A stretch of 12,677 nt of DNA from Lentisphaerota bacterium (lineage in GTDB: Bacteria > Verrucomicrobiota > Kiritimatiellia > RFP12 > UBA3636): positions 1 to 12,677 of the forward strand of contig JAAZFF010000046.1 of the NCBI GenBank assembly GCA_012511845.1, written 5' to 3'. The position numbers were made by a program, and so were the translations under genes. Shown piece after piece: positions 6,149 through 12,677 of the stretch (within the stretch, counting starts at the first letter, position 1; every line of letters begins with the position of its first letter). Below the pieces are notes generated by a model, which worked only from the letters and a program-made list of their open reading frames with translations, was not told the origin of the DNA and did not search any database.

Positions 6149-8764
6149 ATGAGCCTGAACTTCAAAAAAATCAGACCGTACATAGCGCTTTTGCTCACGA
6201 TCACAGCTCTTTCCATACTGATAGAGAAGGCTGTCGTAGCTAAAAAAATCACCGCTGTTTATGGAGACAATATTACATTGGCTCAAAACTCGGCGTCAGA
6301 GTCCGAATTAGCCGCTTTTATATCAGAATACGACAACGAGGAACCGCCCCCGGATGCCGAAGAGCGAAGAGCCATGGCGGTATCAAAGCTTCTTCCGGAA
6401 ATGATGCCGGAAATACATATAACACATAAAAAATTCGATGAGAAAATGTCCATGGTTGCATGGACAAACTATCTCGACTCGCTTGATTTTGATCGTGTTT
6501 ACTTTATCCGGTCTGATATCGATGAATTTAAACATTACGAAAATTCTTTCCATAAATTGATGCAAAATAAAGATCTTTCATTTGCGAAACTTGTGTTTGA
6601 AAGATTCCGTGAGCGTGTGAGTGACAGAGTTGAGTTTATCAGGGCAAACGTTACGAACAATTTCGACTTCACAACCTCCGACGAATACGTCTGGAAACGA
6701 AAGAACATGCCATGGCCTGCAGATAAAGAAGAACTCGATTCCATTTGGATTAAAAGAATTGCCAATTCAATTTTGGCTTATAGGGTCAATAGCGAAATTT
6801 CAAACGAAAAAAACACAAAACACCTTGCCGAAATCCGCATTGATATAGCGAGAGAACTGCGTTCCATTGTTGAAAGCGATACGAACACAAACAAATTGGC
6901 AGAGATAGAACTCACAAATGAACTCGCCATTTTCGACACTGCAATTGCTGCTTTGGACCACACTCCAACAAATACAGCTGAGCGATTGGAATTGCAGAAA
7001 AACCTGATGTTTTCAACTACAAACAAAATTTCAAAAATAGAAGCTGTGACAACTGCAGCAGCAGGAGAGAATGAAACATCTCCCAGTGAGGAGAATTCTG
7101 CAACAAACAGACTCACAACACTTATACAACAATATACATTCGTCGAAAACAGCATTAAAACCCCTGAAAAAACAGTCTCGGATGCTGCAAAGGAAACCCT
7201 CGACAACTATGTGAGGTTCGAGAATATACTGAAAGACAGTGACCAGGAATTCTACTTGGGCAGATACTTCAACGCCATGACAACGGCGTACGATCCTCAC
7301 TCCAATTACCTCTCACCCGTTACACTTGAAGATTTCGGTATAGATATGCAGCTCTCACTCCAGGGAATCGGAGCACAGCTTCAGTCAGAAGACGGAGCAG
7401 CAAAAATAATGGAAATAATCCCGGGAAGCCCTGCCGAACGTGATCAGTCTGATACGAAACTTGTGCCTGGAGATAAAATAATAGGCGTTGCGCAGGGGGA
7501 TGAAGAATTTGTTGATATACGCCACTGGCCGCTATACAAAGCTGTACGATTGATAAGAGGACCAAAAGGAAGCACTGTAAGGTTGCAGGTAATACCGGCA
7601 AATGATCCCAATGGACTGAAGGTTGTTATACTGGTACGCGATGAAATAAAGCTGGAAGAACAGGCTGCGTCATCGCGAATAGAAAAGATTTCAGACGAAA
7701 ACGGAGTAGAACGTAAACTTGGCTATATCAAGCTCCCGACCTTCTACTCAAGCATGAATATAGATAAAAAACCTGATGTAACCCCCCGAAGTGCTACGAT
7801 AGATGTTGCCAGCCTCATTGCTGAACTGAACTCAGAAGAGGTTGAAGGTCTTATACTGGATCTTCGCAACAACGGCGGAGGCTCACTGCCGGAAGCAGTA
7901 TATCTGACCGGTCTGTTTATAAGAACAGGCCCCGTTGTTCAGGTAAAGGAAGCGCGCCGTACAATACCCCTGCCCGATAACGACCCCGCAATCGCTTTCG
8001 ACAAGCCGCTAGTCGTCATGGTTAACAAATTGAGTGCTTCAGCTTCGGAAATTGTGGCAGGAGCACTTCAGGATTACGGCAGGGCTGTAATAGTCGGCGA
8101 TTCCTCAACTCATGGAAAGGGTACAGTGCAGACTCTCATCCCGCTCGCTGATGGCAAACTGGGTTCCCTAAAAACCACAACAGCCTCGTTCTATCGAATA
8201 AACGGCAGCTCCACACAAATCCGGGGCGTCGAATCTGATATTGTTTTACCATCAGCATTCGATTATTTCAGCGACCTCGGAGAAGGAAAGCTCGACAACC
8301 CCATACCATGGAGTCGTACAGGTCCAGCCAGATACCGCGTTGTAGACCCCCTGGAAGATGTTATTCCAACCCTGCGGGAGAGAAGTGAAAAACGAAGGCA
8401 GGAAAATGAAAAATGGTGCAACCATATGAAAATTTTGGAGCGCTTTGGCGTATTTTCAACGAACAAGGTGTTTTCCCTTAATTTTGAAGAACGCCTTGCA
8501 AAAGCACGCGAAGATGAAGAACTTAATCGAAAGATAGCCGATGACACTTCATCAGCAGCAACAGAAATGGGCGACAGTATCATAAAACAAGAAGAAAAAA
8601 AACGTAAAACCAAAGAGGAAAAAGAAAAGGAAGCACGCAAAAGAGATATGGTTCTCGATGAAACACTTAATATCTTGCTGGATTTGATCGACCTGCACGG
8701 GTCACCGAGGAATCTAAGAAGCAGCTTGTCGCCCTACGATTTCCTTGACTCATTTTTCCGATAA
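6149..8764 (+). CDS. prc: Tail-specific (C-terminal processing) periplasmic protease, S41A family
   Basis: Prc/Tsp-type proteases degrade or trim periplasmic proteins from their C-termini. The N-terminus is positively charged followed by a hydrophobic stretch (about residues 10-30), a signal peptide or anchor. A Prc N-terminal helical region is recognisable (VAWTNYLDSLDFDRVYF) and ends with YDPHSNYLSP near 381. A PDZ domain spans about 400-490. The S41 core has LDLRNNGGG at 570-578 and SASASEIVAGALQDYG with likely nucleophile S631, and the catalytic lysine K657 in HGKGTVQT. The Prc C-terminal domain follows, with a Lys/Glu-rich probable coiled coil around 810-835. At 871 residues it exceeds the roughly 680 of E. 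coli Prc; much of the excess is a charged segment at about 215-350. The ATG begins 5 bp after the topA stop; only a weak GGAAA precedes it. Confidence 0.95.
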   Translation: MSLNFKKIRPYIALLLTITALSILIEKAVVAKKITAVYGDNITLAQNSASESELAAFISEYDNEEPPPDAEERRAMAVSKLLPEMMPEIHITHKKFDEKMSMVAWTNYLDSLDFDRVYFIRSDIDEFKHYENSFHKLMQNKDLSFAKLVFERFRERVSDRVEFIRANVTNNFDFTTSDEYVWKRKNMPWPADKEELDSIWIKRIANSILAYRVNSEISNEKNTKHLAEIRIDIARELRSIVESDTNTNKLAEIELTNELAIFDTAIAALDHTPTNTAERLELQKNLMFSTTNKISKIEAVTTAAAGENETSPSEENSATNRLTTLIQQYTFVENSIKTPEKTVSDAAKETLDNYVRFENILKDSDQEFYLGRYFNAMTTAYDPHSNYLSPVTLEDFGIDMQLSLQGIGAQLQSEDGAAKIMEIIPGSPAERDQSDTKLVPGDKIIGVAQGDEEFVDIRHWPLYKAVRLIRGPKGSTVRLQVIPANDPNGLKVVILVRDEIKLEEQAASSRIEKISDENGVERKLGYIKLPTFYSSMNIDKKPDVTPRSATIDVASLIAELNSEEVEGLILDLRNNGGGSLPEAVYLTGLFIRTGPVVQVKEARRTIPLPDNDPAIAFDKPLVVMVNKLSASASEIVAGALQDYGRAVIVGDSSTHGKGTVQTLIPLADGKLGSLKTTTASFYRINGSSTQIRGVESDIVLPSAFDYFSDLGEGKLDNPIPWSRTGPARYRVVDPLEDVIPTLRERSEKRRQENEKWCNHMKILERFGVFSTNKVFSLNFEERLAKAREDEELNRKIADDTSSAATEMGDSIIKQEEKKRKTKEEKEKEARKRDMVLDETLNILLDLIDLHGSPRNLRSSLSPYDFLDSFFR

Positions 8765-8767
8765 AAT

Positions 8768-9748
8768 ATGGATACGCGACCAACCACAGCCGAAATAATT
8801 GCAGAAGACCAGGTCGCAAAAAAATTTCTGAATTACCTGGAAAACGAGAGAAACGACTCCACCCATACATCTGTGGCATATTCACGCGACTTGGGACAAT
8901 TCGCCTCTTTCGTCTTCGGTGAAAATTGCGCCCCCCCATATGATTGGATCTCAGTTACCCGGGAAACGGCACGAGCCTTCCTCGTCGAGCTGTCACAATC
9001 AGAAGCTGAGCCTGCAACAGTAAGACGCAAACTGTCTGCCCTGCGAACCTTTTACAGATATCTAATCAGGGAAGGCTTCGTAATAGAAAATCCCTTCGCA
9101 GAACTTCGCGGTCCGAAAATGAAGCGAAATATTCCGGGCATACTGTCGGAGCAGGAAGTTGAGCAGCTGTTGAATGCCAACACCCCATCCGGGGATGACA
9201 GTGCGGTAGAAGATGAAGATCTCATGAAGCATTATGCAGCACTTCGAGATTGTGCCATCCTGGAATTTCTTTACAGTACCGGTGCACGTGTAGGCGAAGC
9301 GGCAGCACTTCACGTCAGCGACATTGATTTTGCCCATGGCTTTGTACGGGTACTTGGCAAGGGTCGCAAGGAACGGCTCTGCCCATTGGGTCGCCCTGCA
9401 CTGAATGCACTCAATCGCATGCTTTCTGTTTCATCACGGGTTTTTAGCGAAAAAGAAACTCCCTCCCCTGAATCACCACTCTTCAGAAACACACGCGGAG
9501 GCAGGCTTACTACCCGTTCCATGGAAAGAATTATGAAAACATGCCTGACCCAGGGCGGTATACCGGGAAACTTTACCCCGCATGCACTACGCCATTCTTT
9601 TGCCACACACATGCTCAATGCCGGTGCTGATCTCAGAGCTGTTCAGGAGCTTCTCGGACACGCCAGCCTGTCTACCACGCAAATATATACGCGGGTCTCA
9701 GTAGACCATCTGCGTCGCGTCTATCATACCTCGCACCCGCGTGCATGA
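8768..9748 (+). CDS. xerC: Tyrosine recombinase, XerC/XerD type
   Basis: Xer recombinases resolve chromosome dimers at dif sites during division. The 326-residue protein has the SAM-like core-binding N-terminal domain (about residues 15-110, with ATVRRKLSALRTFYRYL) and a catalytic domain with a complete residue set: R174 in STGARVGEA, K198 in GKGRKERL, H272 and R275 in HALRH, H298 in LLGHASLS and the nucleophile Y307 in TTQIYTRV. The C-terminus ends in LRRVYHTSHPRA, which is closer to XerC than XerD. The linkage to dprA-topA matches the XerC (CodV) position in Firmicutes, so I favour XerC, but distinguishing the paralogues needs a tree. The gene starts 3 bp after the prc stop with no Shine-Dalgarno, suggesting translational coupling. 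A phage or integron integrase is unlikely given size and context. Confidence 0.9.
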   Translation: MDTRPTTAEIIAEDQVAKKFLNYLENERNDSTHTSVAYSRDLGQFASFVFGENCAPPYDWISVTRETARAFLVELSQSEAEPATVRRKLSALRTFYRYLIREGFVIENPFAELRGPKMKRNIPGILSEQEVEQLLNANTPSGDDSAVEDEDLMKHYAALRDCAILEFLYSTGARVGEAAALHVSDIDFAHGFVRVLGKGRKERLCPLGRPALNALNRMLSVSSRVFSEKETPSPESPLFRNTRGGRLTTRSMERIMKTCLTQGGIPGNFTPHALRHSFATHMLNAGADLRAVQELLGHASLSTTQIYTRVSVDHLRRVYHTSHPRA

Positions 9749-9779
9749 ATCGCCGTCTATTTGTTAATATCACTGCGTG

Positions 9780-11390
9780 TTAAATTCCACCGGAAGAAGT
9801 GTTCACCCTGACACATAGAACATCATCGTCATCCTGTACCGCAACACACTCAACAATCCCGACAGGAACAAGCGCCTGTAACCATTCGGCAGCAATCGTT
9901 GCGTAATCTGCAATTTCGGTACTCTGCTCAGTTCCATCAAAACGCGCCAGAATTTGTGCTATTCCACCAACATGACGGAATTCAGTCGCCACCTTTGGCA
10001 GATTCAACCTCAGCGCACCAAATGCGGCAGGGTGCAGACTCTGCCACTCAGCAACATCATCTGCCACACTGCGAGAACCTGGAGAAAGTCTGAACAATTT
10101 CTTCTGTTTTTCGTAACTCCCATAATGTGTGCCGGCGCGCAACTGAGTTTGATCTTCAAGGGCATATGCCATTTCTGAAATCCCGGCTTTCCTTAAGGTT
10201 TCCAAAACTGAAGGTATAAAATAAACAGCTTCCGAACCTGAATCAGACCTCCCTCGAGCAAAACGCATCTTGACACCGGACCTTGATGCCATCTCCTGCA
10301 CATCTTCTATCCATTCGGGAAAATCTGCTGAAGATTCCAGATCTGCTGCCACATGTACAGCAGGAGAAGCAAGCATCGTTATATAGCCATTGTATGGCTT
10401 TCCACTCAGGTATGCCACTCCGACGCCATCAGCTTGAGGGGGAGAAAACCTGCCAAGCAAACGCAATAGCGATGCGTCGGATGCCACAAGAATCGCCGCA
10501 GCATCAGAAGGAATATCTGCACATGGTTTTATGGGAGATGTAAAGGCTTTAAAAGGTTTTGCCATATCGAGTATATCTGTCACAAAATCTGATATTTCTA
10601 CATTTATCACAAAATCGCGTTTGGCAAGTGACGATATCTCCGCCTTTACAGGAGAGAGTATTTTCAGCAATACCGGATCATAAGCCCAGAATGTGTGCGG
10701 AGAGTCCGATAACTCTTCCCAACAATGACGTGCCTGGAAGGCAATGGCTGGATTATCGTTCGGACCCAGCCGAAGCACCCTGTCGGAGAGCTGGCGTACG
10801 GTTTCGGGATTTGTTGAAAGAGTCGCAAGAAGCATCCCGTCCACTACATCAAGTGCCAAAAGAAGATCTTCGCCGTTCTTATTCGTAAAATCCTCAAAGG
10901 CAAGATATCTCGTGCCGCTGGGAGTTACAGACAGCTTCCCCAGTCCTGGAATTCTTTTTATGCGCCATAACACTTCCATTATTTCGCTCTTCCAGCCGAC
11001 ATAGCTGGCTGCAGCAAGATACTCAGAATTCTCCGGAGAATAAATACTCTCCGGAACATAAGCCACAACAGTATCACTGCCGGTCAGCCAAAAAGAAATC
11101 CAGCGTATAGTCGCCGTCTTTCTCTCAATGTTTTCCTCTTCATATATACCCCGATTGATAAGTATCGGCACTATCGTTTTATTTCGGAAAGCGTTTTTTA
11201 TTTCGGACGCTATATTACGGTGATACGAAGCAACAGAAGCCTCCGGGGGCATTGCCAGAAACAATGAATGCATTCTTCTCGGATGGTAAAGCATCCAAAA
11301 GCACAGCACTACAGCAAATAAAATTGCCGGGATTCTTCGATATTTTTTCTTATTTGACAAGTTATGTTCCATGAGTACCGCATAATACAT
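9780..11390 (-). CDS. Unrecognised membrane-anchored protein, 536 residues
   Basis: I do not recognise this family. The N-terminus has a basic stretch (NKKKYRR, residues 13-19) followed by one hydrophobic segment (about 20-35, IPAILFAVVLCFWMLY). This predicts a single-span signal anchor with the remaining 500 or so residues outside the cytoplasm. The large domain looks globular, with mixed alpha/beta character and few cysteines (for example in ARHCWEELS and IKPCADIPS). No catalytic motif or repeat is obvious. The ATG at 11390 is preceded by AGG with a 6-base gap; a second ATG at codon 7 is possible. The gene is convergent with xerC (31 bp apart) and lies 97 bp after the peroxiredoxin-like gene on the same strand. 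The frame is long and intact with codon use like its neighbours, so it is a real gene. Confidence 0.85.
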   Translation of the reverse strand: MYYAVLMEHNLSNKKKYRRIPAILFAVVLCFWMLYHPRRMHSLFLAMPPEASVASYHRNIASEIKNAFRNKTIVPILINRGIYEEENIERKTATIRWISFWLTGSDTVVAYVPESIYSPENSEYLAAASYVGWKSEIMEVLWRIKRIPGLGKLSVTPSGTRYLAFEDFTNKNGEDLLLALDVVDGMLLATLSTNPETVRQLSDRVLRLGPNDNPAIAFQARHCWEELSDSPHTFWAYDPVLLKILSPVKAEISSLAKRDFVINVEISDFVTDILDMAKPFKAFTSPIKPCADIPSDAAAILVASDASLLRLLGRFSPPQADGVGVAYLSGKPYNGYITMLASPAVHVAADLESSADFPEWIEDVQEMASRSGVKMRFARGRSDSGSEAVYFIPSVLETLRKAGISEMAYALEDQTQLRAGTHYGSYEKQKKLFRLSPGSRSVADDVAEWQSLHPAAFGALRLNLPKVATEFRHVGGIAQILARFDGTEQSTEIADYATIAAEWLQALVPVGIVECVAVQDDDDVLCVRVNTSSGGI

Positions 11391-11420
11391 AAATTACCTG
11401 TAATATGAAAGTACAAGGAT

Positions 11421-11470
11421 CCTACGCCGAGGCAAGTCGAAACCTCCGTGGCTGCCGGGTCTTTCAGCGT
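11421..11470 (-). other. Inverted-repeat cluster between peroxiredoxin and hypothetical gene
   Basis: In the 97-bp gap between two minus-strand genes, several complementary pairs cluster: ACGC (11424-11427) with GCGT (11467-11470), GAGG (11429-11432) with CCTC (11443-11446), and GCTG (11451-11454) with CAGC (11465-11468). The segment is more GC-rich than the surrounding spacer. It could be a structured leader of the downstream gene, a processing or termination element, or part of a dispersed repeat. No T-run follows on either strand. The outermost and last pair overlap by two bases, so not all can form at once. Confidence 0.35.
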
Positions 11471-11480
11471 CAAATCAACA

Positions 11481-11496
11481 CTTGTCGTCAGACAAG
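11481..11496 (-). repeat. Short perfect inverted repeat over the stop codon of the peroxiredoxin-like gene
   Basis: CTTGTC and GACAAG (6-bp arms, 4-nt loop) flank and include part of the stop codon region (stop at 11488-11490). No T-run follows on the minus strand, so it does not qualify as an intrinsic terminator. Confidence 0.35.
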
Positions 11497-12069
11497 ATCG
11501 CAGGCATCTGCCGGCATCCAGTGGGCATCCATCCCATCCCACTTCACATTGCAACCGATTGGATTAGTGAGAGGCACACGCACCGGACGACCGTTCACAA
11601 CATCCTCCAGTGCATTAGCCAGATCATTTACGCTCATGCGCGAAGAATCACGTGGGGAATCGTTCCCCCTGCCTGTATATATCAGCTTCCGTTCCTCATC
11701 AAACACATAAAAGTGCGGTGTGCGCAATGCACCGTAGGCTCGTGCCACATCCTGCGACTCATCATGCAGGTATACCCATGGGAAATTGTTCTCCTTCATT
11801 CTTTCAACCATACCTTCAAAAGAATCTTCCGGATATGTATTTTTGCTGTTCGAATTTATTCCCACAAATCGCACTCCTCTGGACGCAAATTCTTCAGCAG
11901 TTTTTCTTGTCACCTCGTCGGAACCGGTTACATACGGACAATGGTTGCATGTAAAAAATACTACGAGAAATCTGGAGTCCTTAAAATCATTAAGGGACCA
12001 GTTCTTGCCGTCTGTTGAGGGGAGAGTAAAATCGGGTGCTGATTCACCAATATTGAGAGTAAAAGCCAT
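11488..12069 (-). CDS. Thioredoxin-fold peroxiredoxin-like (AhpC/TSA family) protein
   Basis: The 193-residue protein belongs to the redoxin superfamily, in the group with an N-terminal CNHCPYV signature (peroxiredoxin-like, PRX_like1 type). Visible motifs are GESAPDFTLPSTDGK, then C41-N-H-C44-P at the position of the redox-active site, followed by GVRFVGINSN, WVYLHDESQDVARAYGA, the cis-proline region RTPHFYVFD, and the family's C-terminal IGCNVKWDG. It presumably acts as a cytoplasmic thiol oxidoreductase or peroxidase; no signal peptide is seen and the exact substrate of this group is not established. I chose the ATG at 12069 because AAAGGAG lies 6-7 bases upstream; a longer frame from 12099 would add 10 residues that lack a ribosome binding site and precede the conserved domain. 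A TATAAT box lies upstream. Confidence 0.9.
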   Translation of the reverse strand: MAFTLNIGESAPDFTLPSTDGKNWSLNDFKDSRFLVVFFTCNHCPYVTGSDEVTRKTAEEFASRGVRFVGINSNSKNTYPEDSFEGMVERMKENNFPWVYLHDESQDVARAYGALRTPHFYVFDEERKLIYTGRGNDSPRDSSRMSVNDLANALEDVVNGRPVRVPLTNPIGCNVKWDGMDAHWMPADACDLV

Positions 12070-12074
12070 TTTGA

Positions 12075-12082
12075 ACTCCTTT
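12075..12082 (-). promoter_or_regulatory. Shine-Dalgarno site deciding the peroxiredoxin start
   Basis: The minus strand reads AAAGGAGT just upstream of the ATG at 12069. This is the strongest ribosome binding site in the window, and it selects the 193-residue form over the longer frame. Confidence 0.8.
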
Positions 12083-12119
12083 AGTGTTAAAAACTTCACA
12101 TACTGTTAAATTTGCTCCC

Positions 12120-12142
12120 ATTATACCTGATTTCTCAGAAAT
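12120..12142 (-). promoter_or_regulatory. Candidate promoter with overlapping palindromic operator for the peroxiredoxin-like gene
   Basis: A perfect -10 box TATAAT (12125 to 12120 on the minus strand) would start transcription near 12113, giving a leader of about 44 nt. No good -35 is seen at 17 bp (TTTTAA is the best). Immediately upstream of the -10 lies a perfect 13-bp palindrome, ATTTCTCAGAAAT (12130-12142 on the plus strand), in the spacer where a repressor or an activator compensating for the poor -35 could bind. Confidence 0.45.
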
Positions 12143-12183
12143 TTAAAAGGCAGCATCAATTTGGCGTGAGTGAATAAATTTAA

Positions 12184-12677
12184 TCAATCCGGGCGAGACA
12201 ACGTAACAGTAAGAAAGTTTGCAGCTGTGATCCAAGCCTCGTTTGTCCCTGTTGCATAAGTGAGCTGCAGGCGGCGACCATCAGCATCACCCACATCAAC
12301 CTGGACGTCGAGTCCGAACTTTTCATCCGGCACACCGCTCAGCCCCAGTTCATCCCAGGGAATAAGTGCCTCAAGGGCATATCCTCGATCTGTGCGCACA
12401 CGACCGATCGTTACACCCGGCGCACTCGATGCAGCCCGATCAATACCAGGACGATTGTAAGCAAAAAAGATCTGCTTTGCAGGCCGCTTGCGTTCGAGTG
12501 CAGGATCGATGAATATCTCCACACAGTCGCCATTATACCAATCACGATTACTGGGCATCGGTGCCCCGCCTCCCTTGTCAACATCTGCAATAAAGGCAAG
12601 TCCCCGTTTTGTGGCAAGCAGCCAGAAACGGGCTTTTTCTCCCCGTCTATTGGAACCTTCTGCAAGGTGAGAGCCGA
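12184..12677 (-). CDS. Carbohydrate-binding module family 9-like (CBM9-like) protein, 5' end missing
   Basis: The frame is open from the right edge to the stop at 12184-12186, giving 163 residues of the C-terminal part; the first in-frame ATG (12558) lies inside the domain, so the start is beyond the window. The visible region matches a CBM9-like / DOMON-type beta-sandwich: ARFWLLATKRGLAFIADV, then NRDWYNGDCVEIFIDP with the conserved W-x-G-D-x-VE-I-F-D pattern, an aromatic strand (IFFAYNR), GYALEALIPWDELGL, and GLDVQVDVGDADG near the end. Such modules bind sugars, as terminal domains of xylanases and other secreted carbohydrate-active enzymes, or stand alone in PVC bacteria. The upstream domains, and so the enzyme activity if any, cannot be seen. 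It is followed by 114 bp and then the peroxiredoxin-like gene; no terminator is visible between. Confidence 0.8.
   Translation of the reverse strand, partial: GSHLAEGSNRRGEKARFWLLATKRGLAFIADVDKGGGAPMPSNRDWYNGDCVEIFIDPALERKRPAKQIFFAYNRPGIDRAASSAPGVTIGRVRTDRGYALEALIPWDELGLSGVPDEKFGLDVQVDVGDADGRRLQLTYATGTNEAWITAANFLTVTLSRPD

Noticed and set aside
9733..9744. Hairpin GCAC-CCGC-GTGC at the end of xerC as a bidirectional terminator in the convergent junction
   Set aside because: Only four pairs, inside the coding sequence, with no T-run on either strand.
8768..9748. Mobile-element or phage integrase rather than a housekeeping Xer protein
   Set aside because: Size, XerC-like C-terminus, tight operon position after prc and the absence of neighbouring att sites or phage genes all favour a chromosomal Xer recombinase.
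11421..11470. Possible cyclic-di-GMP (GEMM) riboswitch on the plus strand, because of GGCAA, CGAAA and GGCTGCCGGGT pieces
   Set aside because: The conserved order and the GACGCAAAGCC-type core are missing, and the plus strand leads into the antisense of a minus-strand gene.

Overview
The window comes from a Gram-negative-type bacterium of moderate GC content. A PVC-superphylum relative such as Lentisphaerota or Kiritimatiellota is my best guess. The grounds are a periplasmic tail-specific protease of the Prc type, a CBM9-like carbohydrate-binding protein, and a decayed relic of the four-helix-bundle (23S rRNA intervening-type) family with hexamer arrays. This placement is inference from gene content; there is no rRNA or other decisive marker here.

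Left part (1-2283): the 3' portion of a fused homocysteine S-methyltransferase / methylenetetrahydrofolate reductase gene is followed by a complete, single tRNA-Leu(CAG) with its own candidate promoter and a good intrinsic terminator. About 300 bp of non-coding DNA follow. They hold imperfect CGTAC-type hexamer arrays in opposite orientations around a short fragment that reads like the start of a four-helix-bundle protein.

Middle (2284-9748): four tightly packed plus-strand genes look like one operon: dprA (DNA uptake and recombination), topA (DNA topoisomerase I), prc/ctp (periplasmic PDZ protease) and a XerC-type tyrosine recombinase. Gaps are 23, 5 and 3 bp. Three of the four products handle DNA topology, recombination or chromosome resolution. 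The layout resembles the dprA-topA-trmFO-xerC cluster of Firmicutes with the protease where trmFO would sit. TopA is unusual: its C-terminus lacks Cys4 zinc ribbons and carries three copies of a degenerate module.

Right part (9780-12677, minus strand, convergent with the operon): from the right edge leftward, a 5'-truncated CBM9-like protein gene, a thioredoxin-fold peroxiredoxin-like protein with a clear ribosome binding site and -10 box, a 97-bp gap with inverted repeats, and a large membrane-anchored protein I cannot assign. No CRISPR array, insertion sequence, prophage or classical defence system is visible.
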